A DNA stretch of 64,000 bases, taken from contig UCMW01000011.1 in the NCBI GenBank assembly GCA_900473745.1, forward strand, positions 26,984 to 90,983, read 5' to 3'. Below the pieces are notes generated by a model that was given only the letters and a program-made list of their open reading frames with translations, made no database searches and had not been told where the DNA came from. The translations under genes were made by a program, and so were the position numbers. Every line of letters begins with the position of its first letter. Within the stretch, counting starts at the first letter, position 1. This document shows, one piece after another, positions 36,801-44,910 of this stretch. Origin of the DNA: Hyphomicrobiales bacterium (GTDB lineage: Bacteria > Pseudomonadota > Alphaproteobacteria > Rhizobiales > Rhizobiaceae).

Positions 36801-37324
36801 TGCGCCTTGTGGCCATCCTTCAGCATACGGTCGACCGGCCCGCCACCTGCGCCCGTCAAGACAATCAAGCCTTCGGTCCCGCTCTCCTCGAACCAGGAAA
36901 GCTTGACGTGGGTCGGCTGTCCGGCATCGCCGCCGAGATAGGCCCGGCTCACGAGGTCGACGAGACGCTCGTAGCCGCCGGCATCCGATGCCAGGACCAC
37001 CACGGCCGGCAGATCCGGCATGTGGCCATTACCGCCGCGTTTCTCGCCGGTGGAATCCTCCATGTCGATCGACAGCTGGCAGCCGATGATCGGCTGAATG
37101 CCATCGCCGAGCGCTTTCTGCGAGAATTCGAGCGCGACAAAAAGATTGTTGGTGTCGGTGACAGCAATCGCTGGCTGGTCGTCGGCGACAGCCTTGCCAA
37201 GGATCTTCTTCAGCGGCAGTGCGCCTTCGAGAAGCGAATAGGCGGAATGCACCCGCAGGTGCACGAAACCCGGGCCATTGCCCGTTACACCGGTCGTCTG
37301 GTCGTCGACGCTGTGTTCGCCCAT
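33824..37324 (-). CDS. dnaE: DNA polymerase III subunit alpha
   Basis: 1166 residues, DnaE1 type. The PHP domain starts FVHLRVHSAYSLLEGAL; the catalytic aspartates are in MPDFDIDFCQERREEV (about residues 427-440) with the preceding GPGRGSGAGSLVAYAL; the thumb and fingers follow (YGREQVGQIITFGSLQARAA). The tandem helix-hairpin-helix and OB domains are near 860-1060 and the clamp-binding part is near the end. The replicative chain-elongating subunit of the holoenzyme. Upstream on the same strand is the 28-codon membrane micro-ORF, with a hairpin between. Confidence 0.98.
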   Translation of the reverse strand: MGEHSVDDQTTGVTGNGPGFVHLRVHSAYSLLEGALPLKKILGKAVADDQPAIAVTDTNNLFVALEFSQKALGDGIQPIIGCQLSIDMEDSTGEKRGGNGHMPDLPAVVVLASDAGGYERLVDLVSRAYLGGDAGQPTHVKLSWFEESGTEGLIVLTGAGGGPVDRMLKDGHKAQAESRILSLKRLFGDRLYVELQRHGDYDRTHERRMVQLAYEHDLPLVATNEAFFPARDDYDAHDALMAVAHNAIVSNDDRFRLTPDHYLKSRADMMKLFADLPEALENSVEIARRCSFVLDTRKPILPRFTGGSDDPEEAEREESLELRRQAEEGLDHRLAALGMAPGYEEKEYRDRLEFELSVIERMKFPGYFLIVADFIKWAKQHDIPVGPGRGSGAGSLVAYALTITDVDPLRFSLLFERFLNPERVSMPDFDIDFCQERREEVIRYVQKKYGREQVGQIITFGSLQARAALRDVGRVLEMSYGQVDKICKLVPNNPANPTPLSKAIEEEPKLQEAAAEEPVVARLLEIAQKIEGLYRHASTHAAGIVIGDRPLSKLVPMYRDPRSDMPVTQFNMKWVEQAGLVKFDFLGLKTLTVLKTAVDFVQEQRGHKVDLAAIPLDDVKTYEMLSRGETVGVFQVESAGMRKALIGMRPDCIEDIIALVALYRPGPMENIPVYNARKHGEEEVASIHPKIDYLLKETQGVIVYQEQVMQIAQVLSGYSLGEADLLRRAMGKKIKAEMDQQSARFVDGAMKNGVSKPQANNIFELLAKFANYGFNKSHAAAYAIVSYQTAYMKAHYPVEFLAASMTLDMSNTEKLVDFRQDAGRLGIEVVPPSVQTSYRHFQTGPNRIYYALAALKGVGEGAVDHIVEVRGETPFESIEDFCLRIDPKQVNRRVFESLIAAGAFDCFGRDRAELVGSIDRIMGYAQRAQENAVSGQSDMFGSGGASGPERIAFAPYTPWLSSEKLMREFQVLGFYLSAHPLDAYRDLLDKLRVQNFADFSMAVKQGASAGRLAGTVISRQERKTRTGNKMGIITFSDASGQYEAVLFSEGLNQYRDLLEAGKSLVLTVQAEERPEGIGLRVQTAQSLEEQSIRMQKAMRVYVRDSGPLRAVAARLNARGDGLVSFIVIKDEGQREIEVELTERFRISPEIAAAMRSTPGVLDVELV

Positions 37325-37399
37325 ACCGCTTCTTCCCTGACTGTCTGAATCGGTCGGGATTTTCGGCTTTTGCGGTTGCGAAGTCCAGAAAGAAGTCGT

Positions 37400-37430
37400 G
37401 CGGCAAAGCCTTCCTCATCAGCTTTGCCGC
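37400..37430 (-). terminator. Hairpin between the micro-ORF and dnaE
   Basis: A 10-bp perfect stem GCGGCAAAGC / GCTTTGCCGC with an 11-base loop. On the minus strand it is followed by ACGACTTCTTT, which is only weakly T-rich, so termination is likely partial. It lies 10 bases after the stop of the 28-codon gene and 76 bases before the dnaE start. Confidence 0.5.
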
Positions 37431-37439
37431 CCGGAGATT

Positions 37440-37526
37440 TCAGAGTGCCATCATCAGCAGGGTCATGCTGGATACGAACACGGCCATCGAGGCAAATGCA
37501 GCAACGTCACGAAGAATTTCGGTCAT
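37440..37526 (-). CDS. 28-residue membrane micro-protein, predicted SOS-induced (SidA-like in form)
   Basis: A micro-ORF of 28 codons on the minus strand (ATG 37526-37524, TGA 37442-37440). It starts MTEILRDVAAFASMAVF and is followed by the hydrophobic run ending SSMTLLMMAL; residues 8-28 are long enough for one membrane helix. A strong AAGGAG Shine-Dalgarno lies 6 bases before the ATG (about 37538-37533). A perfect LexA box sits 34-48 bases upstream. By size, single membrane pass and LexA control it resembles SidA, the 29-residue SOS inhibitor of FtsW in Caulobacter. This is analogy, not shown homology. It stands between lolD and dnaE and is ended by a hairpin. Confidence 0.72.
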   Translation of the reverse strand: MTEILRDVAAFASMAVFVSSMTLLMMAL

Positions 37527-37559
37527 TTCTGTCTCCTTGTCCCTTTATGTTTTCATTTT

Positions 37560-37574
37560 GTTCTTCTCTTGTTC
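37560..37574 (-). promoter_or_regulatory. LexA (SOS) box before the 28-residue micro-protein gene
   Basis: GTTCTTCTCTTGTTC, an exact GTTC-N7-GTTC repeat, 34 to 48 bases upstream of the ATG at 37526. The spacer differs from the other two boxes of the window but the half-sites are identical. Confidence 0.8.
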
Positions 37575-37656
37575 CAATGTCAACCCAAAAAAACCGTGCG
37601 CCTCGACGGAACAATTTCCGCCGAGGTTCAAGAAGGCACAAAGTTGGAAGGTGAAG

Positions 37657-38364
37657 TCAGACCTCGAATTCGACGACCTTGCCGTCCACCAGGGTCACGC
37701 AGCGGTCCATCCGCCGCGCTATGTCGTGATTGTGGGTCGCGATCATCGCCGAGAGGCCCGACTGGCGGACCAATGCTTCGAGGGCTGAGAAGACGTAGCT
37801 CGCGGTCTCGGGGTCGAGGTTGCCGGTGGGTTCGTCGGCGAGGAGAACCAGCGGCGCATTGGCAACGGCACGCGCGATCGCCACGCGCTGTTGCTCACCA
37901 CCGGACAGTTCGGCCGGGCGGTGGTCGGCGCGATGGCCGACGCGCATATAGTCGAGGAGTTGCTTGGCCCGCTCGGCCGCTTCCGACTTGGACAAGCCGG
38001 CAATCAGCTGGGGCATCATCACGTTCTCCAGCGCGGAGAACTCCGGCAGGAGATGGTGGAACTGGTAGACGAAGCCGACCGACTTGCGGCGGATCGCCGT
38101 GCGCTCCTCATCGCCGAGATCCTGGCAGGCAACGCCGCCCACGGTCACTTCACCGCCATCGGGATGTTCCAGCAGGCCGGCAACATGCAGTAGCGTCGAC
38201 TTGCCGGTGCCAGACGGTGCGACCAGAGCCACGGTCTCGCCCGTTCGCAGGGTGAAATCCGCACCTTTCAGGATCGAAAGCACAGTCTCGCCCTGGCCAT
38301 AATGGCGATCGATGCCGGCAAGCGATAGAACCACGTCTTTTGCCATTGATATCGGCATCCTCAT
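37657..38364 (-). CDS. lolD: Lipoprotein-releasing ABC transporter ATPase LolD
   Basis: 235 residues from the ATG at 38364 (ATGA overlap with lolC) or 229 from an ATG at 38346. Walker [10 protein letters not shown] (about residues 49-57), Q-loop in [18 protein letters not shown], signature [14 protein letters not shown], Walker [14 protein letters not shown] and the H-loop in [12 protein letters not shown]. The MacB/LolD branch of ABC ATPases. It powers extraction of lipoproteins from the inner membrane to LolA. Directly downstream of the permease gene and followed by the SOS micro-ORF. Confidence 0.96.
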   Translation of the reverse strand: MRMPISMAKDVVLSLAGIDRHYGQGETVLSILKGADFTLRTGETVALVAPSGTGKSTLLHVAGLLEHPDGGEVTVGGVACQDLGDEERTAIRRKSVGFVYQFHHLLPEFSALENVMMPQLIAGLSKSEAAERAKQLLDYMRVGHRADHRPAELSGGEQQRVAIARAVANAPLVLLADEPTGNLDPETASYVFSALEALVRQSGLSAMIATHNHDIARRMDRCVTLVDGKVVEFEV

Positions 38365-39668
38365 TCGTAACGCAGGGCCTGGACGGGATCCAGACGCGAG
38401 GCCCGCCAGGCCGGGAAGATGGTCGCCATGAAGGACAGGCTGAGCGCCATAACGACCACCGAGATCGTCTCGCTCATGTTCATGTCCGCCGGCAGCTGGC
38501 TCAGGAAGTAGAGCTCAGGATCGAAGAGTACGGTCCCCGAAACCCAGGAGAAGAACTGGCGAATGCTCTCGATGTTGAGACAGACGATGACGCCCAGCGC
38601 GACGCCGGCCATGGTGCCGACCGTGCCGATCGCTGCGCCCGTCATGAAGAAGATGCGCATGATCGCCCCGGATGTCGCGCCCATGGTGCGCAGGATGGCG
38701 ATGTCGCTCGCCTTGTCCTTCACCAGCATGATGAGGCCGGAGATGATGTTGAGGGCGGCGACGAGAACGATCAGCGTCAGGATCATGAACATGACGTTCC
38801 GCTCGACCTGCAGCGCCGAGAAGAAGGTCTGGTTGCGCTGGCGCCAGTCGGTCAGGAAGATCTGGCGGCCGGCGGCTTCCTCGATCAACGGGCGCAGCTC
38901 GTCCACGGCATCCGGATCCGAGATGAAGAGCTCGATCGATTGGACGATGCCCTCGACGTTGAAATAGAGCTGCGATTCCTCGAGCGGCATATAGATGATC
39001 GAGGCGTCATATTCCGACATGCCGATCTCGAAGATGCCCGAGACGGGATAGGATTTGACGCGCGGGTTGACGCCGAGCGGTGTCACATCACCTTCGGGGG
39101 AGACGAGCGTGATCGTGTCGCCGGCAGAGAGGCCAAGCTGGGCGGCCATGCGAGAACCGATCAGAACGCCCTGCCCGGTGGCAAAGCCGACCATGTCGCC
39201 GGAGCGGATGTTGGACGAGACGACCGAGAGCTTGGTGAGATCATCCGGGCGGATGCCGCGCACCAGAGCGCCGGTGCCAGCACCCTCGCGGCCGGAGGCC
39301 AGCGTCTGGCCTTCGACCAGCGGCAGGGCCATGGTGACGCCGGGCACGGCCGCAAAGCGCTCGGCGAGACCGGCATAGTCGCTCAGGGGCTGGTCGACCG
39401 CCTGGACAATCATGTGACCGTTGATGCCGAGAATGCGCGAGACGAGTTCCGTGCGGAAGCCGTTCATCACGGCCATGACGATGATCAGCGTGGCGACGCC
39501 GAGCATGATGCCGATGAAGGAGAAGCCGGCGATCACGGAAATGAAGGCTTCCTTGCGCCGGGCGCGAAGGTAGCGCCAGGCCACCATCCGCTCGAATCCG
39601 GAAAAGGCACGCGCGGATGCTGCCTTGCCGGTTGCTGCCGTCTCGTTGCCAGCGGCCGTCGTCGCCAT
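38361..39668 (-). CDS. lolC: Lipoprotein-releasing ABC transporter permease (LolC/E)
   Basis: 435 residues. An N-terminal helix after a polar leader ([30 protein letters not shown] in pieces, the LolC/E signature), a long periplasmic domain (about 60-290), then three more helices ([68 protein letters not shown]). The C-terminus ends PVQALRYE, common to the family. The ATG at 39668 has AAGGAG upstream. Alphaproteobacteria usually have one LolC/E permease acting as a homodimer, which may be why no lolE gene follows. Confidence 0.95.
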   Translation of the reverse strand: MATTAAGNETAATGKAASARAFSGFERMVAWRYLRARRKEAFISVIAGFSFIGIMLGVATLIIVMAVMNGFRTELVSRILGINGHMIVQAVDQPLSDYAGLAERFAAVPGVTMALPLVEGQTLASGREGAGTGALVRGIRPDDLTKLSVVSSNIRSGDMVGFATGQGVLIGSRMAAQLGLSAGDTITLVSPEGDVTPLGVNPRVKSYPVSGIFEIGMSEYDASIIYMPLEESQLYFNVEGIVQSIELFISDPDAVDELRPLIEEAAGRQIFLTDWRQRNQTFFSALQVERNVMFMILTLIVLVAALNIISGLIMLVKDKASDIAILRTMGATSGAIMRIFFMTGAAIGTVGTMAGVALGVIVCLNIESIRQFFSWVSGTVLFDPELYFLSQLPADMNMSETISVVVMALSLSFMATIFPAWRASRLDPVQALRYE

Positions 39669-39735
39669 GGTCTCTCCTTGCCTCGGGATCACGGTCTCGA
39701 TCACCCAACTCTCGTCGGCTGAAGCTTCTTATGCC

Positions 39736-41058
39736 TCAAGCCGTCAGCTTGTTGATCGCCGCTTCGATGGTCAGGGTCTCACGGGCGCCGGTCTTGCGGT
39801 CCTTTAGTTCAACCTCGCCTGCCGCGACGGCCCGCGGGCCGGCGATCACCTGAACCGGAACGCCAATCAGATCGGCGGTCGCGAACTTCGTACCGGCGCG
39901 ATCGTCGGTATCGTCGTAGAGCACATCCTTGCCGGCGTTCTGCAGCGCGACATAGAGCCGATCGCAGGTGGTATCGCAGCCTTCGTCGCCCGGCTTCATG
40001 TTGATCACGACGGCATCGAACGGCGCGACCGAGGCCGGCCAGATGATTCCGTTGTCGTCATGCGAGGCTTCGATGATGGCGGGAACAAGGCGCGTCGGGC
40101 CAATGCCGTAGGAACCCATATGGACCAGGTGTTCCTTGCCGTCGGGGCCTTGAACCTTGGCGCCCATCGGCTCGGAATATTTCGTGCCGAAATAGAAGAT
40201 GTGGCCGACCTCGATGCCGCGGGCAGACAGGCGGTCGCCGTCCGAAATCGCGTCGAAGGCTGCCTCGTCATGCATTTCCGACGTCGCGGCATAGACCGAG
40301 GTCCACTTGTCGAAGATCGCCTGCAGGCCATCCACGCTGTCAAAATCGGTGTCGGCGGACGGAATGTCGAAATCGACGAAGCTCTTGTGGCAGAAGACTT
40401 CCGATTCACCGGTATCGGCGAGAATGATGAATTCATGGCTGTGATTGCCGCCGATCGGGCCGGTGTCGGCGCGCATCGGAATGGCGCGCAGGCCAAGACG
40501 ATCGAAGGTCCGCAAGTAAGCGACGAACATCTTGTTGTAGGAGTGGATGGCGTCGGCCTGGGTCAGGTCGAAGGAATAGGCATCCTTCATCAGGAATTCG
40601 CGCGAGCGCATGGTGCCGAAGCGCGGACGGATCTCGTCACGGAACTTCAGCTGGATATGGTAGAGATTGAGCGGCAGGCTCTTGTAGGACTTGACCGACG
40701 AACGGAAGATGTCGGTGATCATCTCTTCGTTGGTCGGGCCATAGAGCATGGGGCGGTCCTGCCGGTCGCGGATGCGCAGCATTTCCTTGCCGTAATCCTC
40801 GTAGCGACCGCTTTCCTGCCAGAGCTCGGCCGACTGGAGGGTCGGCATGGAGAGCTCGATGGCACCGGCGCGGTTCTGCTCTTCGCGGATGATGGCGTTG
40901 ACCTTGTCGAGCACGCGCTTGCCGAGCGGCAGCCAGGAATAGATCCCCTGGCTCTGCTGGCGGATCATGCCCGTCCGCAGCATCAGGCGGTGGGAGACGA
41001 TCTCGGCTTCCTTGGGATTTTCCTTCAGGATCGGCATGAAGTAGCGCGACAGACGCAT
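39736..41058 (-). CDS. proS: Prolyl-tRNA synthetase, short form
   Basis: 440 residues, the short bacterial ProRS typical of alphaproteobacteria without the inserted editing domain. Class II motifs: motif 1 in [17 protein letters not shown], motif 2 in [28 protein letters not shown] (split), and motif 3 in [15 protein letters not shown]. An anticodon-binding domain lies at the C-terminus (about 345-440). The ATG at 41058 starts [19 protein letters not shown]; twelve in-frame residues upstream are unlikely. Same strand as lolC, 67 bases away. Without the editing domain, misacylated Ala-tRNA(Pro) must be cleared by a free-standing deacylase. Confidence 0.96.
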   Translation of the reverse strand: MRLSRYFMPILKENPKEAEIVSHRLMLRTGMIRQQSQGIYSWLPLGKRVLDKVNAIIREEQNRAGAIELSMPTLQSAELWQESGRYEDYGKEMLRIRDRQDRPMLYGPTNEEMITDIFRSSVKSYKSLPLNLYHIQLKFRDEIRPRFGTMRSREFLMKDAYSFDLTQADAIHSYNKMFVAYLRTFDRLGLRAIPMRADTGPIGGNHSHEFIILADTGESEVFCHKSFVDFDIPSADTDFDSVDGLQAIFDKWTSVYAATSEMHDEAAFDAISDGDRLSARGIEVGHIFYFGTKYSEPMGAKVQGPDGKEHLVHMGSYGIGPTRLVPAIIEASHDDNGIIWPASVAPFDAVVINMKPGDEGCDTTCDRLYVALQNAGKDVLYDDTDDRAGTKFATADLIGVPVQVIAGPRAVAAGEVELKDRKTGARETLTIEAAINKLTA

Positions 41059-41343
41059 AACGAATTCCAGATGGTTGTCGATTCCGCCAGACAAGGCGGA
41101 ATCAGCGATTGAAACGGGTTGTCAGGAAGCGTTCATAGCCGGTTGGACATGAGAAGAAAACCCGCAAGCGCCGTTCGCCCTCCTCGCCCACAGAGGGATA
41201 TCGCGTGCGACCGGCGACGAACAAAATCGCGTCGTATCCGGACGGACAAACGCTGCAAATCCGGTCATTCCATGACCTTCATACGACAAAAACGACATCA
41301 GAATTTTTTTTGGACAAGTGTAACAATTCTGCAAGATTCAGGG

Positions 41344-41372
41344 GTGACAACGACCATCGTTTGGGCTAGGTT
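41344..41372 (+). promoter_or_regulatory. Possible sigma-70 promoter of a small RNA
   Basis: GTGACA at 41344-41349, 17-base spacer, TAGGTT at 41367-41372. It lies in the proS-DUF1467 gap, 125 bases before a strong plus-strand terminator. The -10 box is poor. Confidence 0.3.
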
Positions 41373-41378
41373 CAGCCC

Positions 41379-41526
41379 ATAAAAGAGGCAGGGAGTACAA
41401 ATCTTTGCCACACTCGCGGTCAAGTCTTGGGAGGATCAGATCTCGGCGCGCTAGTTCGCAGCCCCTTAAATGGTGAAGGATCACGCGATGATTTGGAACA
41501 AGGTCTTTGGACCTTGTTTTTTTTTG
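41379..41526 (+). ncRNA. Putative small RNA in the proS-DUF1467 gap
   Basis: The 512-base gap between proS and the DUF1467 gene holds no recognised protein gene. The plus strand has a possible promoter and a strong terminator that would give an RNA of about 150 bases; both flanking genes are on the minus strand, so the terminator has no other plausible owner. The RNA contains GGGAGGATCAG and GCGCTAGTTCGCAGCCCC segments that could be single-stranded. A small open frame beginning ATGATTTGG at 41488 runs through the terminator and is probably not real. No family is recognised. Confidence 0.4.
41498..41526 (+). terminator. Strong Rho-independent terminator, plus strand
   Basis: ACAAGGTC / GACCTTGT, 8-bp perfect stem with TTTG loop, then ten T bases. 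It terminates plus-strand transcription although no plus-strand protein gene is recognised nearby. Confidence 0.85.
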
Positions 41527-41570
41527 CCTTGTTACATGATCTGCCGGGTTTGGCGCCCTAACAGCACCTT

Positions 41571-41843
41571 TCAAGGATCAACGCCCGGCATGATCACCGG
41601 CAGATCCTTGAAGCCGATGCCAAAATAGGTGCCGGCAACATACCAGGCGCCATAGATCAGCCCTGAGACAATTGTGGTGGTGAGGAAGATCCTGGCAGCG
41701 CGGAATCGGGTCGGGGCGCTTGCAACCGTTCCCGGCACGACATTCTGATCCTCGTCCTGGGTGCGCAGTCCGATCGGCAGGACGGCGAACAGGGTCAGCC
41801 ACCAGATTACGAAATAAACCGCCAGTCCCGACAGGATCGCCAT
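41571..41843 (-). CDS. DUF1467 family membrane protein
   Basis: 90 residues with two membrane helices (LSGLAVYFVIWWLTLFAVLPIG and IFLTTTIVSGLIYGAWYVAG) joined by a polar loop (RTQDEDQNVVPGTVASAP). The LFAVLPIGLRTQDE block is diagnostic of DUF1467. Usually found next to mce or proS in rhizobia, as here. Function unknown. Confidence 0.9.
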   Translation of the reverse strand: MAILSGLAVYFVIWWLTLFAVLPIGLRTQDEDQNVVPGTVASAPTRFRAARIFLTTTIVSGLIYGAWYVAGTYFGIGFKDLPVIMPGVDP

Positions 41844-41996
41844 GATGTCTCGCTCCAGACTTGATCCGGCACGGGCTTATGCGCCCTCGCCGTTCGTCAC
41901 CCTATAATCGCGGAAGACGGCCGGCACAAAGACAAAAGCGTCGCAGGGCACAATCCAGCTCGATCAACAAGATTTCAGCATTATGTGATGGCGCCG

Positions 41997-42401
41997 TCAG
42001 ACCTGCTCGAGTTCGATCAGCGTGCCGAAGAAATCCTTCGGGTGTAGAAAGAGCACCGGCTTGCCATGGGCACCGATCTTCGGCTCACCGCTTCCGAGCA
42101 CGCGGGCTCCGGTGGCCGCAAGCTGGTCACGGGCCGCCAGGATGTCGGTCACCTCGTAACAGATATGATGCATGCCGCCCGATGGGTTCTTGTCCAGGAA
42201 AGCTGCGATCGGCGAGGCCTCGCCCAGCGGCTCCAGAAGTTCAACCTTGGTATTTTCCAGTTCGACAAAAACAACGGTGACGCCATGCTCTGGCAGAGCC
42301 TGCGCCTGGGACACCTTGGCGCCAAGCGTGTCGCGGTAGCTCGCGGTTGCGGCCGCTAGATCGGGAACGGCAATGGCGATGTGGTTGACGCGGCCGAGCA
42401 T
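41997..42401 (-). CDS. mce: Methylmalonyl-CoA epimerase
   Basis: 134 residues of the vicinal-oxygen-chelate fold, two beta-alpha-beta modules. The metal ligands are visible: His7 in RVNHIAIAVPDL, His in GGMHHICYEV and the Glu in GTLIELEQ at the end. It interconverts (2R)- and (2S)-methylmalonyl-CoA in propionyl-CoA breakdown. It lies between rnj and the DUF1467 gene on the same strand; the mutase is not in the window. Confidence 0.94.
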   Translation of the reverse strand: MLGRVNHIAIAVPDLAAATASYRDTLGAKVSQAQALPEHGVTVVFVELENTKVELLEPLGEASPIAAFLDKNPSGGMHHICYEVTDILAARDQLAATGARVLGSGEPKIGAHGKPVLFLHPKDFFGTLIELEQV

Positions 42402-42456
42402 GGCTTCCTCCTGACGTTGCGGGCAAAACTTAGGTCATCCCTGCCCGCGTCGTCCC

Positions 42457-44124
42457 TCAGACTTTGGTCAGGAACACGGTGACGATCGGCTTCTTGCCCC
42501 AGACCTCGTTGGCGGTCGAGCGTACTGCACGGCGGATGGCCTCGCGAACCGTCTCAAGATCCTTGCGGCGGCTGCGCGGAATGCTTTCGACGGCGCCGAG
42601 GACGGCGTCGTACAGCGTGTCCTCCATCAACTCGCCCTCGTGATCATACTCCGGCAGGCCGAAGGGGACGACATCGGGATCACCGAGGAAGTCCAAACGG
42701 CTGTCGAGTAGCACGCTGACGGCGACATGGCCAACATAGGATAGCTTCTTGCGGTCGGCGATGCCCATTTCCTCGATATCGCCGACGAGTCTGCCGTCCT
42801 TGTAGACGCGGCCGAAATGGGCCTGGTCGATGACTTCGGCCGGACCCGGTGCAATGCGCAGCATGTCGCCATTGCGGACACGCGGCACCGTCGGAATGCC
42901 GGCCTGCAGCGCCAGATCCTTCTGGGCGACAAGGTGGGCTGCCTCTCCATGCACGGGCACCAGCATTTGGGGGCGAGTCCACTGGTACATCTGCAAGAGT
43001 TCATTGCGACGCGGGTGACCCGAGACGTGCACGAGGGCTTCACTGTCGGTAATGATGTGCACACCCTGTTCGATCAGGCCATTCTTGATCTCAAGGATCG
43101 CCTTTTCGTTGCCGGGAATGGCGCGCGACGAGAAGACGACGGTGTCGCCTGCGGTGAGCGCCACATTGCGCATCTCGTCTCGCGAAAGCTTGGCAAGTGC
43201 TGCACGCGCCTCACCCTGGCTGCCCGTCAGTATGACGACGACCTTGTTGCGCGGGATGAAACCGTATTCGTCTTCGGCGATAAAGGGACGGATGCCCTCC
43301 ATGATGCCAATGTCCTGAGCCACATTCGTTACGCGCTTCAGTGAACTACCGAGCAGCAGTACTTCGCGGCCGGCCGCTTCGGCCGCCTGGGCGATCGAGC
43401 GGATACGCCCGACATTGGAGGAAAAGGTGGTAATGGCCACCCGGCCTTCGGCTGCCTCGATGATGTTCTGCAGCCCCTTGGAGACTTCCTCCTCGGAGGG
43501 AGAGACACCGTCACGCAGTGCATTGGTCGAATCGCAGAGCAGTGCGAGGACGCCCTCGTCGCCGACTGCGCGGAAGCGGGCTTCATCGGTCAGTGGCCCG
43601 AGCGAAGGATTGTGATCGATCTTCCAGTCGCCGGTGTGCACGACATTGCCGAGCGGCGTGCGGATGACGAGCGACATGGGCTCGGGGATCGAGTGATTGA
43701 CGCCAATGGCTTCGATTTCGAAGGGGCCGACATTGATCCGGTCGCCCTGCTTGAACGGCGTGATCGGGATCTCGGCGCGCGAGCCTTCATAGTCGCGCTT
43801 GGCTTCCAGCATGCCGGCGGTGAAACGCGAGGCATAGACGGGCACATTCAGACCCGGCCAGAGGTCGTTCAGAGCGCCGTAGTGGTCTTCGTGGGCATGA
43901 GTGATGATAATGCCCTTGAGGTTCTTCTTCTGCTTCTTGATGAATTCGATGTCGGGCAGCACGAGATCGACGCCGGGAAGTTCCGGACCGGCGAAAGTGA
44001 CGCCGCAGTCGACCATGATCCATTGGCGATTGGACGGCGGGCCATAGCCGTACAATGCGAGGTTCATGCCGATTTCGCCCACGCCGCCCAGCGGCAGGAA
44101 AACCAGTTCGTCGTTCTTGGCCAT
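42457..44124 (-). CDS. rnj: Ribonuclease J
   Basis: 555 residues. Metallo-beta-lactamase plus beta-CASP fold: LPLGGVGEIGMNLALYGYG, metal motif ITHAHEDHYGAL (His76, His78, Asp80, His81), FTGDWKIDHNP-type motif as VVHTGDWKIDHNP, and the beta-CASP end HVSGHPRRNELLQMYQWTRPQ with VPVHGEAAHL. It has both 5-prime exo- and endoribonuclease activity on mRNA and rRNA precursors. It lies 18 bases after birA. In alphaproteobacteria it coexists with RNase E. Confidence 0.96.
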   Translation of the reverse strand: MAKNDELVFLPLGGVGEIGMNLALYGYGPPSNRQWIMVDCGVTFAGPELPGVDLVLPDIEFIKKQKKNLKGIIITHAHEDHYGALNDLWPGLNVPVYASRFTAGMLEAKRDYEGSRAEIPITPFKQGDRINVGPFEIEAIGVNHSIPEPMSLVIRTPLGNVVHTGDWKIDHNPSLGPLTDEARFRAVGDEGVLALLCDSTNALRDGVSPSEEEVSKGLQNIIEAAEGRVAITTFSSNVGRIRSIAQAAEAAGREVLLLGSSLKRVTNVAQDIGIMEGIRPFIAEDEYGFIPRNKVVVILTGSQGEARAALAKLSRDEMRNVALTAGDTVVFSSRAIPGNEKAILEIKNGLIEQGVHIITDSEALVHVSGHPRRNELLQMYQWTRPQMLVPVHGEAAHLVAQKDLALQAGIPTVPRVRNGDMLRIAPGPAEVIDQAHFGRVYKDGRLVGDIEEMGIADRKKLSYVGHVAVSVLLDSRLDFLGDPDVVPFGLPEYDHEGELMEDTLYDAVLGAVESIPRSRRKDLETVREAIRRAVRSTANEVWGKKPIVTVFLTKV

Positions 44125-44142
44125 TCTTCTTTCCGATCCAGT

Positions 44143-44910
44143 CTACCCGAAAAACACATCTCCGGCGGCAACCGACATCATTCCGTCGGGGCCCCGGTCG
44201 AGCAACAAAATTCCCTTATCATCGATTCCGGAAAAGATACCGGAAATCGAGCGATCCGGCAGGTTCACCGTAATTTTCTCACCGATCCCGCAGGCGACAC
44301 CGCGCCAGCGGCGCACGATCTCGGCAATACCCCTGCCCTCGTCCCAGACCGAAAGCGCCTCGGCCATCTCGACAAAGAGGCGGGCAAAAAATTCGGGCGG
44401 TGACATCGACACGCCCTGATCGGCGAGCGAGGTGACCGGGTAGAGCGTCAGATCCGGGCGGTGCGCCAGGTTGATACCGATGCCGATCGCGAGCGCCATG
44501 CGTCCATCGGCGACGCGTTCCGCTTCCAGCAGGATGCCTGAAGTCTTCTTGCGGCCGATCAACACGTCGTTGGGCCACTTGATCTCGACAGGTTCACCGC
44601 CCAGCGGCATGACCGATTGGACGGCGGCATGGACGGCAAGCGCAACAGCGAGCGGGAGCGAGCCGAGCTGCTCGGTGGGTGCGGGATCGATCAGCAGCAG
44701 GGTCGAATAAAGATTGCCGCGTTCCGACACCCAGGGACGGCCGCGACGACCGCGGCCGCCGGTCTGACGTTCAGCCGTCAGCCAGAGAAAACCGGAATCG
44801 CCCGCGCGAGCGCGGGCGAATGCTTCCGTATTGGTGGACGAGACTTCGTCTAAGGCTTCGTGCCGGAAATCGTCGAGAGAAATCCGGCGCGGTCTTCCGA
44901 GGCTGGTCAA
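44143..44910 (-). CDS. birA: Biotin--[acetyl-CoA-carboxylase] ligase (TTG start)
   Basis: 255 residues, the ligase domain only; the N-terminal DNA-binding helix-turn-helix of E. coli BirA is missing, so it is not a repressor. Motifs: [16 protein letters not shown], the biotinyl-AMP loop [21 protein letters not shown] in pieces, [21 protein letters not shown] and IGIGINLAH. The start is a TTG at 44910 overlapping the nuoN stop (TTGA); no ATG is near and the first conserved residues follow soon. Last gene of the nuo transcript or start of birA-rnj-mce. Confidence 0.92.
   Translation of the reverse strand: MTSLGRPRRISLDDFRHEALDEVSSTNTEAFARARAGDSGFLWLTAERQTGGRGRRGRPWVSERGNLYSTLLLIDPAPTEQLGSLPLAVALAVHAAVQSVMPLGGEPVEIKWPNDVLIGRKKTSGILLEAERVADGRMALAIGIGINLAHRPDLTLYPVTSLADQGVSMSPPEFFARLFVEMAEALSVWDEGRGIAEIVRRWRGVACGIGEKITVNLPDRSISGIFSGIDDKGILLLDRGPDGMMSVAAGDVFFG

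Noticed and set aside
41488..41620. Plus-strand frame starting ATGATTTGGAAC in the proS gap
   Set aside because: It reads through a strong terminator and into the antisense of DUF1467; no family resemblance.
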